Part shown: piece after piece, positions 7,920-16,652 of the stretch
How positions within the stretch are numbered: the stretch's first letter is position 1
Layout of the letters: each line of letters opens with the position of its first letter
NCBI GenBank assembly: GCA_028822445.1
Contig: JAPKDQ010000010.1
Span: 1-51,166 of the forward strand
Source of the DNA: Rhodospirillaceae bacterium
Lineage (GTDB): Bacteria > Pseudomonadota > Alphaproteobacteria > Rhodospirillales > Rhodospirillaceae
Length of the DNA stretch: 51,166 nucleotides
Direction: 5' to 3'
Notes under the pieces: model-generated
Database searches by the model: none
The model's input: the letters and a program-made list of their open reading frames with translations, nothing else
What the model was told of the DNA's origin: nothing
Translations under genes and position numbers: made by a program

Positions 7920-9044
7920 CTACCCCTTATAATATTCGCGTAGAGCATCAGAAAACCGTCCCATCTGCTCAACTGTTCCCATGCTCACTCTGCACCACGA
8001 TCCATAAGGAGCATATGAGCGCCCAACCAGAAGACCCTTTTCCCGCATAGCTAATGTAAAGTCTCGGACGGAACCACCCGTATCAAAGAGAACAAAATTC
8101 GTGACCGAGGGCGTATAAGGCAAGCTTAAATCTTCCAAAGTAGATTGCGTTACCGATATACACTCTTGGATCTTATTCTTGCTGAAAGCCTGAAATTCAA
8201 AATCCTGATAACTTGCAATTGCGGCCCTCGCTCCCATACAGTTCTGGAAGCTCATTTGAAGAGGGCGCAGCCGTTTTATGATGTCTGGACGCGCAATTGC
8301 ATAACCAACCCGAAGTCCCGCCATGCCGTGAATCTTAGAGAATGTCCTGGAAATAATGACATTTTTTTCTGCCCTGATTTGATCCACCATTGCATTGTGT
8401 TTTGGCTCATCAAGAAGATCAACGTAGGCTTCATCGACAAACACGGTCGCCCGCGATTCAACACCATCAATAAACGAACGAAGGTCATCTGCATCTAACA
8501 CAGTGCCCGTGGGGTTGTTCGGATTACAGATGTAAATGAGACTTGTATGCTTGGTTACCTGGGCCTCCATAGCAGAAAGGTCGTGACGCATATTTTGGTC
8601 AAGCGGGATTTCCTTGACTGTTGCGCCCGCACCCTTTGCATAAGCAACCAACATAGAGAATGTCGGCTTAGCTGAGACAATTTCACCGGTCATTCCGTAA
8701 CTAAGACCGGCCATCTTGAGTAACTCACCGGAACCAGCAGTGATCAAGATATGATCCTGGCTAAGATCTTCTCTGTCTGAAATAATTTCCCTTAGAATAC
8801 GGCCCTCAGACGCGGAGTACATCCAGCCGGAGCCAAGAGAATCGGACATTGCTTTCTGTGCGCTTTTTGACGGGCCGTACGGATTCTCGTTCGCAACCAA
8901 TCGAACCGGATCATTGCTTTGCGCCGCTGCGGTCGGTCGGGATGCGACGCCAACGCCTGCAGTGACAAGCCCAGCCGCGATGAGCCCAGTTGACTGAAAT
9001 AGATTTCGTCGATTTAAGCTCTGAAGGTTAACCAAGCCCATCAC
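7920..9044 (-). CDS. HisC-like PLP aminotransferase with a Tat signal peptide
   Basis: A fold-type I class I/II aminotransferase similar to histidinol-phosphate aminotransferase, 374 residues. Family marks are ANENPYGPS, NPNNPTG (174-180) and SRTFSKIHGMAGLRVGY with the PLP lysine Lys237. The first ~42 residues are an export signal: the twin arginine NRRNLF (Arg12-Arg13) is followed by a hydrophobic Ala/Gly/Val stretch and an Ala-rich cleavage region. Tat export of a cofactor-containing aminotransferase to the periplasm is unusual for HisC, so this is probably not the biosynthetic enzyme. It is first of a three-gene unit; a 9-bp inverted repeat lies 44-87 bases upstream. Confidence 0.82.
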   Translation of the reverse strand: MMGLVNLQSLNRRNLFQSTGLIAAGLVTAGVGVASRPTAAAQSNDPVRLVANENPYGPSKSAQKAMSDSLGSGWMYSASEGRILREIISDREDLSQDHILITAGSGELLKMAGLSYGMTGEIVSAKPTFSMLVAYAKGAGATVKEIPLDQNMRHDLSAMEAQVTKHTSLIYICNPNNPTGTVLDADDLRSFIDGVESRATVFVDEAYVDLLDEPKHNAMVDQIRAEKNVIISRTFSKIHGMAGLRVGYAIARPDIIKRLRPLQMSFQNCMGARAAIASYQDFEFQAFSKNKIQECISVTQSTLEDLSLPYTPSVTNFVLFDTGGSVRDFTLAMREKGLLVGRSYAPYGSWCRVSMGTVEQMGRFSDALREYYKG

Positions 9045-9087
9045 TTGTTCCTAATTATTGTATCCACGGTTTCTCAGACTGATATGT

Positions 9088-9131
9088 GTGTTCTGGACGA
9101 GAAATAGGTTATCACAATAATGCCAGAACAC
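9088..9131. promoter_or_regulatory. 9-bp inverted repeat (candidate operator) upstream of the aminotransferase operon
   Basis: GTGTTCTGG at 9088-9096 and its exact reverse complement CCAGAACAC at 9123-9131 flank 26 bases. The element sits in the 119-base gap between the JAMM-peptidase stop and the HisC-like start, in the place a promoter and operator would occupy. It could also be a long-loop hairpin ending the upstream transcript, although no T-run follows. Regulator unknown. Confidence 0.45.
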
Positions 9132-9163
9132 TTGCCGACCGACAATCAGAGGATGATTTAGAC

Positions 9164-9583
9164 CTAAGTCTTTATTTTAAAAGGAAACGGAATAAAGCCT
9201 AGGCCTTCTCCCATACAAAGAAACCCCTTAGGATCACCTGCTGCCCCAGCCTTAATCGGAACAATTATCCATACCTGATGACGATCAACGGCTACCGCCT
9301 CATCATAGTTTGATGGCTTCGCTAACCCGTTGGGATGGGAGTGGTAGTGACCAACGATACGGCGTTCCGTCCCTCTTAGCTTACGCATCCAATCAAATTG
9401 AACCTGTGGATCGATGAGGAACCGATCAGATGATTCAGACATATTATCGGCAGTTATCACATCCGTCACTTCTAACGATTCAGAACCCCGGCCAATCAAT
9501 AGACCGCAGCATTCAGCGGGGAACACCTTTTCAGCCTCATCCTTAAGCTGCTGTATGTGTAGTACTGTAAGCTCTACCAACAA
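9164..9583 (-). CDS. JAMM/MPN-domain metallopeptidase (Mov34/PAD-1 family)
   Basis: 139 residues, a single bacterial JAB domain. The zinc site is complete: Glu24 in FPAECCG, and the HSHx7SxxD motif with His81, His83, Ser91 and Asp94. Bacterial JAMM proteins of this size cleave after Gly-Gly of ubiquitin-like or sulfur-carrier proteins or process small substrates. The nearby cysteine/sulfur genes make a sulfur-carrier link conceivable, but there is no ThiS/MoaD-like gene here. Eight bases separate it from the upstream small membrane-protein gene. Confidence 0.85.
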   Translation of the reverse strand: MLVELTVLHIQQLKDEAEKVFPAECCGLLIGRGSESLEVTDVITADNMSESSDRFLIDPQVQFDWMRKLRGTERRIVGHYHSHPNGLAKPSNYDEAVAVDRHQVWIIVPIKAGAAGDPKGFLCMGEGLGFIPFPFKIKT

Positions 9584-9591
9584 AACTGGAA

Positions 9592-9915
9592 CTACTCGGA
9601 AACGCCGCTAGGCACATTTAGAAGTATTTTACCGTTAACAATACCACTCTGCGCATCGACCAGGATTACCCGTTGAGGCACTCCGCCTCCCGATACGGTG
9701 ACGGCAACCTGCCCATTAGAAATCGCAATGTCGTGAATAATGCTGCCCTCTGGTTGTTCTAAATCGATAAACCCTATTGATTCAATCGCGCTAGGCTCCG
9801 GGCCCATATCCTCACCATCCAGATGCCAGCCTAAAGACAGACCGACGACAAGAACCCCTACCCCAGCTAAGAGCAAGCCAGACATTACCAATACAAGTAT
9901 TTTTGCCGAATTCAC
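9592..9915 (-). CDS. Small single-span membrane protein (DUF6476-like)
   Basis: 107 residues with one N-terminal transmembrane helix (about 5-28, Leu/Val/Gly rich) and a periplasmic beta-rich tail with repeated GQVAVTVSGGG / RVILVDAQSG-type strands. It is placed divergently from rluD, where alphaproteobacteria often carry a small DUF6476-type protein; I assign that family tentatively from position and topology. Function unknown. Likely cotranscribed with the JAMM gene behind it. Confidence 0.6.
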   Translation of the reverse strand: MNSAKILVLVMSGLLLAGVGVLVVGLSLGWHLDGEDMGPEPSAIESIGFIDLEQPEGSIIHDIAISNGQVAVTVSGGGVPQRVILVDAQSGIVNGKILLNVPSGVSE

Positions 9916-9998
9916 CGTGACGGTTCCCCATAGAAGACTGTTAGACTACAAACTCTAGCACGTACGCTGACCTTACACCTCTAAGTCTGGATTTTTCT

Positions 9999-10967
9999 GT
10001 GCCTGAAAGTATGGTCACTGTTCTAGTTGCAAGCGAAGATTCTGCTCAAAGGCTTGATCGCTTTCTTAACAACCATTTATCCGACCTCTCCAGAACGAGG
10101 ATCAAGTCTCTTATTGAAGCGGGCTGCACCTCAATCGACGGCCAGATAGTTAAAGATCCGAATTACAGGGTAAAGACAGGGTCTAACATTAGACTAAACG
10201 TTCCCGCACCTGTCGAGGCTCGGCCTGAGCCACAAAATATTCCACTGGATATAGTTCACGAGGACAGCCACCTCATCGTTCTTAATAAACCGGCAGGGTT
10301 AGTGGTTCACCCAGGTGCAGGAAATCCAGATGGCACTCTGGTCAACGCTCTGCTGGCACATTGCGGGGACTCTCTAAGAGGGATCGGTGGTGTTAAGCGG
10401 CCAGGTATTGTTCACAGAATAGATAAAGACACATCGGGTCTTATGGTCGCAGCCAAGACAGAGGTCGCACACCACGGCCTATCAGAGCTTTTTGCCTCTC
10501 ATGACATAGAACGCCGTTACGATGCCTTAACTTGGGGCGTTCCATCTCCGCTTTCTGGAATAGTCACCGGTGCAATTGGACGAAGTTCCAGAAACAGAAA
10601 GAAAATGTCAGTTGTCGAGTTCGGCGGTAAGCACGCCACCACCCATTACCGCGTTGTATCGTCATTCGGTATGCTGGCTAGCCACGTTTCATGCGAGCTG
10701 GAAACGGGTCGCACCCATCAAATCCGAGTTCATATGACTAGTCTAGGGCATAGCCTGATAGGTGATCAGCTCTATGGAAGGGCAACTAAAAGGGGCGCAC
10801 CGGAAGCCATTGGAAGTGCCGTTAGAAATTTTAATCGTCAGGCCTTACATGCCGCTACTTTGGGATTCATTCACCCAGTTACGGAAAAGGCCTTTAGATT
10901 TGAGGCACCACATCCCACAGACTTTGAACTACTGATAGAGGAACTCGAACGTTACGCTAGACTATAA
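9999..10967 (+). CDS. rluD: RluA/RluD-family rRNA pseudouridine synthase
   Basis: 322 residues that isomerise uridines in 23S rRNA. An N-terminal S4 RNA-binding domain (about 12-70) precedes the catalytic domain. Motif I NKPAGLVVHPG is near 96-106; the catalytic motif HRIDKDTSGLMV carries the nucleophile Asp142; motif III GRTHQIRVH follows. The frame opens with GTG 9999; ATG 10011 is an alternative losing four residues. It is divergent from the small membrane-protein gene. In many alphaproteobacteria rpoH follows rluD, but here no sigma-factor frame is present downstream. Confidence 0.9.
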   Translation: MPESMVTVLVASEDSAQRLDRFLNNHLSDLSRTRIKSLIEAGCTSIDGQIVKDPNYRVKTGSNIRLNVPAPVEARPEPQNIPLDIVHEDSHLIVLNKPAGLVVHPGAGNPDGTLVNALLAHCGDSLRGIGGVKRPGIVHRIDKDTSGLMVAAKTEVAHHGLSELFASHDIERRYDALTWGVPSPLSGIVTGAIGRSSRNRKKMSVVEFGGKHATTHYRVVSSFGMLASHVSCELETGRTHQIRVHMTSLGHSLIGDQLYGRATKRGAPEAIGSAVRNFNRQALHAATLGFIHPVTEKAFRFEAPHPTDFELLIEELERYARL

Positions 10968-10973
10968 TGGATC

Positions 10974-10992
10974 GAGCTAGGCTCTATTTTTT
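10974..10992 (+). terminator. Possible weak intrinsic terminator after rluD
   Basis: A short GAGC-TAG-GCTC hairpin is followed by TATTTTTT seven bases after the rluD stop. The stem is only 4 bp, so termination would be weak, but position and T-run fit. Confidence 0.35.
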
Positions 10993-11196
10993 GTCTTCCG
11001 GTTCACAGATCGGTTCAACACTCGATCTCCATTCTAGATCCATCTATTACTGCTGACCCTTTGCAGTATGGATTGGACGACCAGCTATCATGATCAGATA
11101 AGTCGAGACAACAAATAGTATAATAGAATAGATCGCCAAACATATTTTTGTTAACGAAGCATCACCCCCTCATTCTGGGCGAGGCTGTATAAAAGT

Positions 11197-12486
11197 TTAG
11201 TCCGCAAAAGGATCACGGACCATAATAGTGTCTTCTCGTTCTGGGCTTGTAGATAAAAGCGCAACCGGAATTTCAATGAGTTCCTCAATGCGACGGATGT
11301 ACTTGATCGCCTCGGCTGGCAAGTCAGCCCAAGACCTCGCTCCTTGCGTACTCTGGCACCACCCTGGCAAGGTCTCATAGATCGGCGTTACCGCGGCTTG
11401 ATCAGACATCGACGACGGAAAACGGGTAATTCTCTCACCATTTAAGTCATAGGCGATACAGACCCTAAGTTCAGTCAGGGTATCAAGGACATCCAGTTTT
11501 GTAAGTGCGATACCAGTAATTCCGCCCACCTTACCCGCTTGCCTCACCATTACAGCATCAAACCAGCCGCACCGACGTTGACGACCCGTAACCGTCCCGA
11601 ACTCTCGGCCTCTTTCGCCCAAAGTCTTGCCGACCTCATCATCCAGTTCCGTTGGAAATGGACCTGAGCCAACTCGCGTTGTGTATGACTTCGTAATCCC
11701 CAGAACATACCCAACGGCTGAAGGACCCAGCCCTGACCCCACTGCCGCCTGACCAGCCACGGTGTTAGACGAGGTCACATAGGGATATGTACCGTGATCT
11801 AAATCCAGCATCGTACCCTGCGCCCCTTCGAACAGAATACGCTGCCCTTCCCTCCTGGCATCATCGAGCTTTTCCCATGCCGCAACTGCATACGGCAGAA
11901 TATTGGGCGCCACCTCCATCAAGTCAGAAATAATATCTTCTCGATCTAATTCTGGCTGCCCCAATCCCTTAAGTAAGGCATTGTGATGCGCCAAAAGTCG
12001 ATCGACTTTAAATGAAACTGTCTCAGGGTCTTTTAGGTCACAGACCCGTATTGCCCGCCGCGCAACTTTGTCCTCATAGGCCGGACCTATACCGCGCCCT
12101 GTCGTGCCAATCTTTGCGCTACCTGCGGCTTCTTCTCGAGCCAAATCAAGGTTTCTGTGCAACGGTAAAATTAAGCAGGCATTTTCCGCAATAAAAAGGA
12201 CGTTAGGGTCAATGCGAACACCCTGTTCCCGCACACGCGCGATCTCTTCGAAGAGCGCCCACGGATCAATGACCACGCCGTTACCAATAACAGACGGCTT
12301 TCCTCGAACGGAACCAGACGGAAGGAGACTTAACTTGTATGTCTTTCCATCGATAACCAAGGTATGTCCAGCATTGTGTCCTCCCTGAAAGCGGACGACA
12401 ACATCAGCTCTCTCAGAGAGCCAATCAACGACCTTCCCCTTGCCCTCGTCTCCCCACTGGGCTCCGACCACTACTACATTTGTCAT
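11197..12486 (-). CDS. purA: Adenylosuccinate synthetase PurA
   Basis: Catalyses GTP-dependent conversion of IMP and aspartate to adenylosuccinate, the first committed step to AMP. 429 residues, normal length. The N-terminal GTP loop GDEGKGK (about 12-18) with Asp13, the NAGHTL motif with His41, and GTTGRGIGP are all present. The start is ATG at 12486; a frame open further upstream overlaps the hisZ end. It lies 11 bases after hisZ, so it is cotranscribed with it, as in many alphaproteobacteria. Confidence 0.96.
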   Translation of the reverse strand: MTNVVVVGAQWGDEGKGKVVDWLSERADVVVRFQGGHNAGHTLVIDGKTYKLSLLPSGSVRGKPSVIGNGVVIDPWALFEEIARVREQGVRIDPNVLFIAENACLILPLHRNLDLAREEAAGSAKIGTTGRGIGPAYEDKVARRAIRVCDLKDPETVSFKVDRLLAHHNALLKGLGQPELDREDIISDLMEVAPNILPYAVAAWEKLDDARREGQRILFEGAQGTMLDLDHGTYPYVTSSNTVAGQAAVGSGLGPSAVGYVLGITKSYTTRVGSGPFPTELDDEVGKTLGERGREFGTVTGRQRRCGWFDAVMVRQAGKVGGITGIALTKLDVLDTLTELRVCIAYDLNGERITRFPSSMSDQAAVTPIYETLPGWCQSTQGARSWADLPAEAIKYIRRIEELIEIPVALLSTSPEREDTIMVRDPFAD

Positions 12487-12497
12487 GTCTGTTACCC

Positions 12498-13652
12498 TTA
12501 CTTGGACACTTCGACGATTTGCCCATTTTTCATCATATGAGAACACCCGAGCTCTATCGCATTAGTTAAAGGATCCTCGTCCTCAGATAAGGAAACACGG
12601 ACCCTTAATCCTTTTGACTGTAACCTGCTCACCTCTTCCCGCGTCGTCTCGAATGGCAAATAAACGCATGAACTAGGCGCCGCGCTAGGCGAGACGGTTA
12701 GAAGAGAATCCATAAACAAGGTGGCGCCCGTAGCGGGTTCAGCCACGCCCTCACCATGTTCGACGTTATAACGGCCGCCACGGCCAATCTCTCGCGTGCT
12801 TCCCTTCGCAAACAAAAAAAACGTAACCCCAGTATGATATTGCAGCCCGCGATTCTCGACGAGGTCGACCGTTATTGCGATATTTGATGCCTGGGATTTC
12901 ACAATATCGGCCACCGCAAAAAGTCTTCGCAAATGCGCCAAAGCATTCTCAGGTAAATCAATCTTTTCCATTAATGGACGCGCTATCTTTAATGGACCGG
13001 AAGCCTCCACCAGTAACGATAAAGTATCAGAAAATTTACCGCCGAGCCTACGTATCTCCGCCGAATCCTTATGGTTCAATGCTTCTTTTAAGGCATCAGT
13101 TTCTTGCTCGCTAAAACCTCCTAGCTCCAGGAGCGACAGCACCAGCGGCGGCAAAGCGAGATCAACAGATATATTTCTAACGCCTAATTCAGCCACGGCC
13201 TCTACAGCGACAATAATCGCCTCAGCATCCGCAGCGACACTGTCTGGGCCAACAAGTTCAAAACCAACCTGTGTGAATTGTCTCTCAGGCCGAAGTTGAT
13301 GTCCCTTAACTCTTAAGACTTGTCCCGCATACATCAAACGGAGCGGTCTAGGTGCACTCTTAAGACGCGTCGATACCAATCGAGCGATCTGTGCTGTGAC
13401 ATCCGCACGAATTCCAAGAGTACGCTGGGAAATTGGGTCCACCATACGGAAAATCCGCGCGGCGGTCACCGCGCCCATACCCGCAAGTAAAGTGCTCTCG
13501 AACTCTACAAGAGGCGGTGCCACACGATCATATCCGTTTAGGTCAAAAGACGCTGCAAGGCGCTCTACAAGGTATGCCTCACCCGCCGCATCTGGAGGTA
13601 GAACGTCGCGCAAGCCTTCTGGCAGCAAGGTTGGACTAGCTGGTTCTGACAT
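12498..13652 (-). CDS. hisZ: ATP phosphoribosyltransferase regulatory subunit HisZ
   Basis: A histidyl-tRNA-synthetase-like protein of 384 residues that lacks the anticodon domain and activates the short HisG in the first step of histidine synthesis. Class II synthetase-like motifs are visible ([13 protein letters not shown] near the start; [45 protein letters not shown]). The start ATG 13652 is chosen because homology begins at once; the frame extends 22 codons further upstream. HisZ next to purA is a common alphaproteobacterial arrangement. hisG is not in the window. Confidence 0.9.
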   Translation of the reverse strand: MSEPASPTLLPEGLRDVLPPDAAGEAYLVERLAASFDLNGYDRVAPPLVEFESTLLAGMGAVTAARIFRMVDPISQRTLGIRADVTAQIARLVSTRLKSAPRPLRLMYAGQVLRVKGHQLRPERQFTQVGFELVGPDSVAADAEAIIVAVEAVAELGVRNISVDLALPPLVLSLLELGGFSEQETDALKEALNHKDSAEIRRLGGKFSDTLSLLVEASGPLKIARPLMEKIDLPENALAHLRRLFAVADIVKSQASNIAITVDLVENRGLQYHTGVTFFLFAKGSTREIGRGGRYNVEHGEGVAEPATGATLFMDSLLTVSPSAAPSSCVYLPFETTREEVSRLQSKGLRVRVSLSEDEDPLTNAIELGCSHMMKNGQIVEVSK

Positions 13653-13755
13653 GGTGTTTAGGCCTGAACGATGTTTGTGTCGTTTTGACGCACCCAGGGG
13701 CGAGAACCACCCTTGCATGTTTCCTGGTGTTTTAGCGGCACTGCCTCATCAGAGC

Positions 13756-13797
13756 AATAAAAAACCCAGGGATGTCTTAGAACGCTAGGGTCTGGGC
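13756..13797 (-). terminator. Possible intrinsic terminator overlapping the serA 3' end
   Basis: Read on the minus strand, GCCCAG (13797-13792) pairs with CTGGGT (13769-13764) across a 22-base loop, and a run of T follows (AATAAAAAA on the plus strand). The stem overlaps the last serA codons. The large loop makes it weak. It would separate serC-serA from hisZ-purA, which has a 124-base leader region of its own. Confidence 0.35.
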
Positions 13798-15354
13798 TTG
13801 ATGAACTTGGGGTAGTGCACGCACTTTTTCTAGTAAGGATTCGCCTATCTCTTGGTCCAATTGCAGCAAAGCTATAGCATCACTGCCCTTCGTGGGCCGG
13901 CCGAGGTGGAATGAGGCAATATTAACGCCCGCATCTCCTAAGGTAGTTCCAAGAGAACCAATAAATCCAGGCTCATCATTATTAATCAAATAAAGCATGT
14001 GAGGCCCTATCTCAGCCTCCAGATTAATGCCGTTCACATCGACCAGCCTCGGCGCGCCATTTCCAAATAAGGTCCCTGAGACCGTCCTCGTCTGCCGCTC
14101 AGTAGTGACCGTGAGCGAAATCAGTGTGTGATAACGATCACTTGCCTCCTTTTTGACCTCACTAATTTCGATACCTCGCTCGCGAGCGATAACAGGTGCG
14201 TTTACCATGTTCACGCTTTCCATCAACGGCGACAATAGGCCCTGAACAGCGATGGCAGTTAATGGCTTCGTATTCAGGTCCGCGACCATCCCCGAATAGG
14301 CAATCGAAACACTACTAATACTACTTTGGGTGATTTGCCCGGCAAAGCCACCAAGTTGTTGAGCTAACTTCAGATATGGTTTTAGCCTAGGCGCATCCTC
14401 TGCACTCACTGACGCCATATTCAGAGCATTTGTGACCGCACCAGAAACCAAATAGTCAGACATTTGCTCCGCTACTTGAATAGCAACATTCTCCTGTGCC
14501 TCTGACGTCGATGCGCCCAAGTGAGGCGTGCACACCACATTGTCCATACCGAACAGCGCATTATCCTTTGCTGGCTCGGTTTCAAAAACATCTAAAGCTG
14601 CCCCAGCGACATGCCCGTCTTCGATCGCTTTCTTAAGGTCTGCCTCAACCACCAAGCCGCCACGCGCGCAATTTATGATTCGGACCCCCTTCTTCATTGT
14701 CGCAATAGCAGCAGCATCAATCATATTGCGTGTCTGATCCGTCAATGGAGTGTGCAGGGTAATAAAGTCTGCCCTCGAGATAAGATCCTTTAGCTCAGCT
14801 TTTTCTACGCCAAGCTCTACAGCGCGATCTGTAGACAAGTATGGGTCGAACGCAACGACCTTCATTTTTAAACCTAAGGCACGATCAGCAACGATGGACC
14901 CAATATTGCCGCACCCGATAAGGCCAAGAGTCTTACCGTACAACTCAACTCCCATGAAACGAGATTTCTCCCATTTACCCTGGTGCGTTGAGTCATTGGC
15001 TTGGGGAATTTGACGAGCCAGTGCCATCATCATGGATATGGCATGCTCTGCCGTCGTAATAGCGTTACCAAACGGCGTGTTCATGACCACCACACCATTT
15101 TGTGTCGCTGCGGGTGTGTCGACGTTATCAACACCGATACCAGCACGACCAACGACCTTCAAGTTAGTAGCCGCAGCCAGAACGTTAGCCGTCACTTTTG
15201 TCGAGGACCGAATTGCAAGTCCGTCGTATTCGCCGATACAAGCAATTAGCTCTTCCGGACACATCCCTGTTTTCACAACAACGTCTACGCCGCGGTCTTT
15301 AAAAACTTGAACGGCTTTCTCACTCAATTTGTCTGAAATTAGTACCTTCGGCAT
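13777..15354 (-). CDS. serA: D-3-phosphoglycerate dehydrogenase SerA
   Basis: First enzyme of serine synthesis: it oxidises 3-phosphoglycerate to 3-phosphohydroxypyruvate with NAD. 525 residues, the long form. Substrate-binding domain, then the Rossmann domain with GLIGCGNIGSIVADRA near 147-162, the catalytic INCARGGLV stretch, and the CTPHLGAST motif with the catalytic His. The long form's intervening domain and a C-terminal ACT domain (LYLINNDEPGFIGSLG...) follow; the ACT domain is the likely site of serine feedback. It starts 3 bases after serC. Confidence 0.96.
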   Translation of the reverse strand: MPKVLISDKLSEKAVQVFKDRGVDVVVKTGMCPEELIACIGEYDGLAIRSSTKVTANVLAAATNLKVVGRAGIGVDNVDTPAATQNGVVVMNTPFGNAITTAEHAISMMMALARQIPQANDSTHQGKWEKSRFMGVELYGKTLGLIGCGNIGSIVADRALGLKMKVVAFDPYLSTDRAVELGVEKAELKDLISRADFITLHTPLTDQTRNMIDAAAIATMKKGVRIINCARGGLVVEADLKKAIEDGHVAGAALDVFETEPAKDNALFGMDNVVCTPHLGASTSEAQENVAIQVAEQMSDYLVSGAVTNALNMASVSAEDAPRLKPYLKLAQQLGGFAGQITQSSISSVSIAYSGMVADLNTKPLTAIAVQGLLSPLMESVNMVNAPVIARERGIEISEVKKEASDRYHTLISLTVTTERQTRTVSGTLFGNGAPRLVDVNGINLEAEIGPHMLYLINNDEPGFIGSLGTTLGDAGVNIASFHLGRPTKGSDAIALLQLDQEIGESLLEKVRALPQVHQAQTLAF

Positions 15355-15357
15355 GAT

Positions 15358-16527
15358 TTATCCTACTTGCTCCATCATCACTTGCCCATAAGCCCAATCG
15401 AGCCATGGACAAAGCGCTTTAATATCTGCTGTTTCAATAGTTGCTCCGCCCCATATTCGCAACCCAGGCGGCGCATCACGATAGGCGCCAATATCAAAGG
15501 CCGCCCCTTCGACATCTAACAATGAAACTATCTTTTTTGCCGCTGCAATCTGATCATCAACACTTAAAGAGACAAACCAATCAGCGATGATTGTCAGACA
15601 AATTGAAGTGCACGATCGGGTTGATGCGTCCTGTGCCAAGAAGTCGACCCAGTCTCTTTGTTCGACCCAACCCGCTAGTGCTGCAAGGTTATCCTCAGAT
15701 CTACGCACTAAAGCAGTTTGCCCGCCCACCTTTTCGACCCATTTAAGGGAATCAAGCGCATCTTCTACGCAGAGCATTGATACAGTATTGATCGTGGCAC
15801 CTGAGAAAATATCCGCGCTGAATTTACCCCCCTTAGCCATACGAAAGAGTTTAGGCATCGGCCATGGGGGAGAATAACTCTCAAGCCTTTCAACCGCTCT
15901 GGGGCTGAGGATCAACATGCCGTGCTGTGCCTCACCACCCAGCACCTTCTGCCAGGAATAAGTAACAACATCCAGCTTAGACCAGGCGAGGTCCATTGCG
16001 AAAACAGCCGAGGTGGCATCACAAAATGTAAGCCCCTCTCTATCAGCTGAAATCCAATCACCGTTAGGCACCCGGACACCAGATGTCGTGCCATTCCACG
16101 TAAAGATTACGTCGCGCCTGAAGTCCACTTGGTCAAGATCAGGGAGCAAACCATAATCAGCTCCCAGGGTTCTTACGTCATTAAGCTTAAGTTGCTTAAC
16201 CACGTCCGTGACCCAGCCTTCTCCAAAGCTCTCCCAAGCCAACATATCGACGCCACGAGCACCAAGCATCGACCACATGGCCATCTCCATAGCGCCAGTA
16301 TCAGAGCCAGGGACGATACCAATATAATAGTCGTCTGGTATCCCGAGAATTGCCCGAGAACGATCAGAGACTTCTTGAATACGTGCCTTTGCTGGCTTGG
16401 CTCTATGAGAGCGCCCGACTAAAGCATCTGATAGAACAGAAACATCCCACCCTGGACGCTTTGAACAAGGACCGGACGAGAAATTAGGATTATTGGGATG
16501 TGCGTTTGGCTTCGCGGTAACGGTCAT
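15358..16527 (-). CDS. serC: Phosphoserine aminotransferase SerC
   Basis: PLP enzyme for the second step of serine synthesis, also able to act in the pyridoxal branch in other bacteria. 389 residues. Family marks are [13 protein letters not shown] at the N-terminus, [36 protein letters not shown], and [14 protein letters not shown] with the PLP lysine. This is the alphaproteobacterial/archaeal-type SerC subgroup. It heads the serC-serA unit, with a good sigma-70-type promoter about 85 bases upstream. Confidence 0.93.
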   Translation of the reverse strand: MTVTAKPNAHPNNPNFSSGPCSKRPGWDVSVLSDALVGRSHRAKPAKARIQEVSDRSRAILGIPDDYYIGIVPGSDTGAMEMAMWSMLGARGVDMLAWESFGEGWVTDVVKQLKLNDVRTLGADYGLLPDLDQVDFRRDVIFTWNGTTSGVRVPNGDWISADREGLTFCDATSAVFAMDLAWSKLDVVTYSWQKVLGGEAQHGMLILSPRAVERLESYSPPWPMPKLFRMAKGGKFSADIFSGATINTVSMLCVEDALDSLKWVEKVGGQTALVRRSEDNLAALAGWVEQRDWVDFLAQDASTRSCTSICLTIIADWFVSLSVDDQIAAAKKIVSLLDVEGAAFDIGAYRDAPPGLRIWGGATIETADIKALCPWLDWAYGQVMMEQVG

Positions 16528-16611
16528 GGATACGGTATCTTCCTAACTTAGAGTGGCCAGAGAACGCGACCAATTAACCTATTACGAAGCCATTCGGCGC
16601 AACGGGCGCGG

Positions 16612-16640
16612 ATACTACGAAGGGCAAGAGTGGCCGTCAA
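16612..16640 (-). promoter_or_regulatory. Sigma-70-type promoter for serC-serA
   Basis: On the minus strand TTGACG (16640-16635) and TAGTAT (16617-16612) are separated by exactly 17 bases. This gives a transcript with a leader of about 75-80 bases before the serC ATG. Alphaproteobacteria often carry a conserved serC leader RNA at this place (Rfam serC motif); I cannot verify its consensus here, but the leader length allows it. Confidence 0.65.
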
Positions 16641-16652
16641 CGAGACCTTTGG

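Noticed and set aside
10968-11196. tRNA gene suggested by a GGTTCAA-like stretch between rluD and purA
   Set aside because: No acceptor stem or anticodon arm can be drawn around it.
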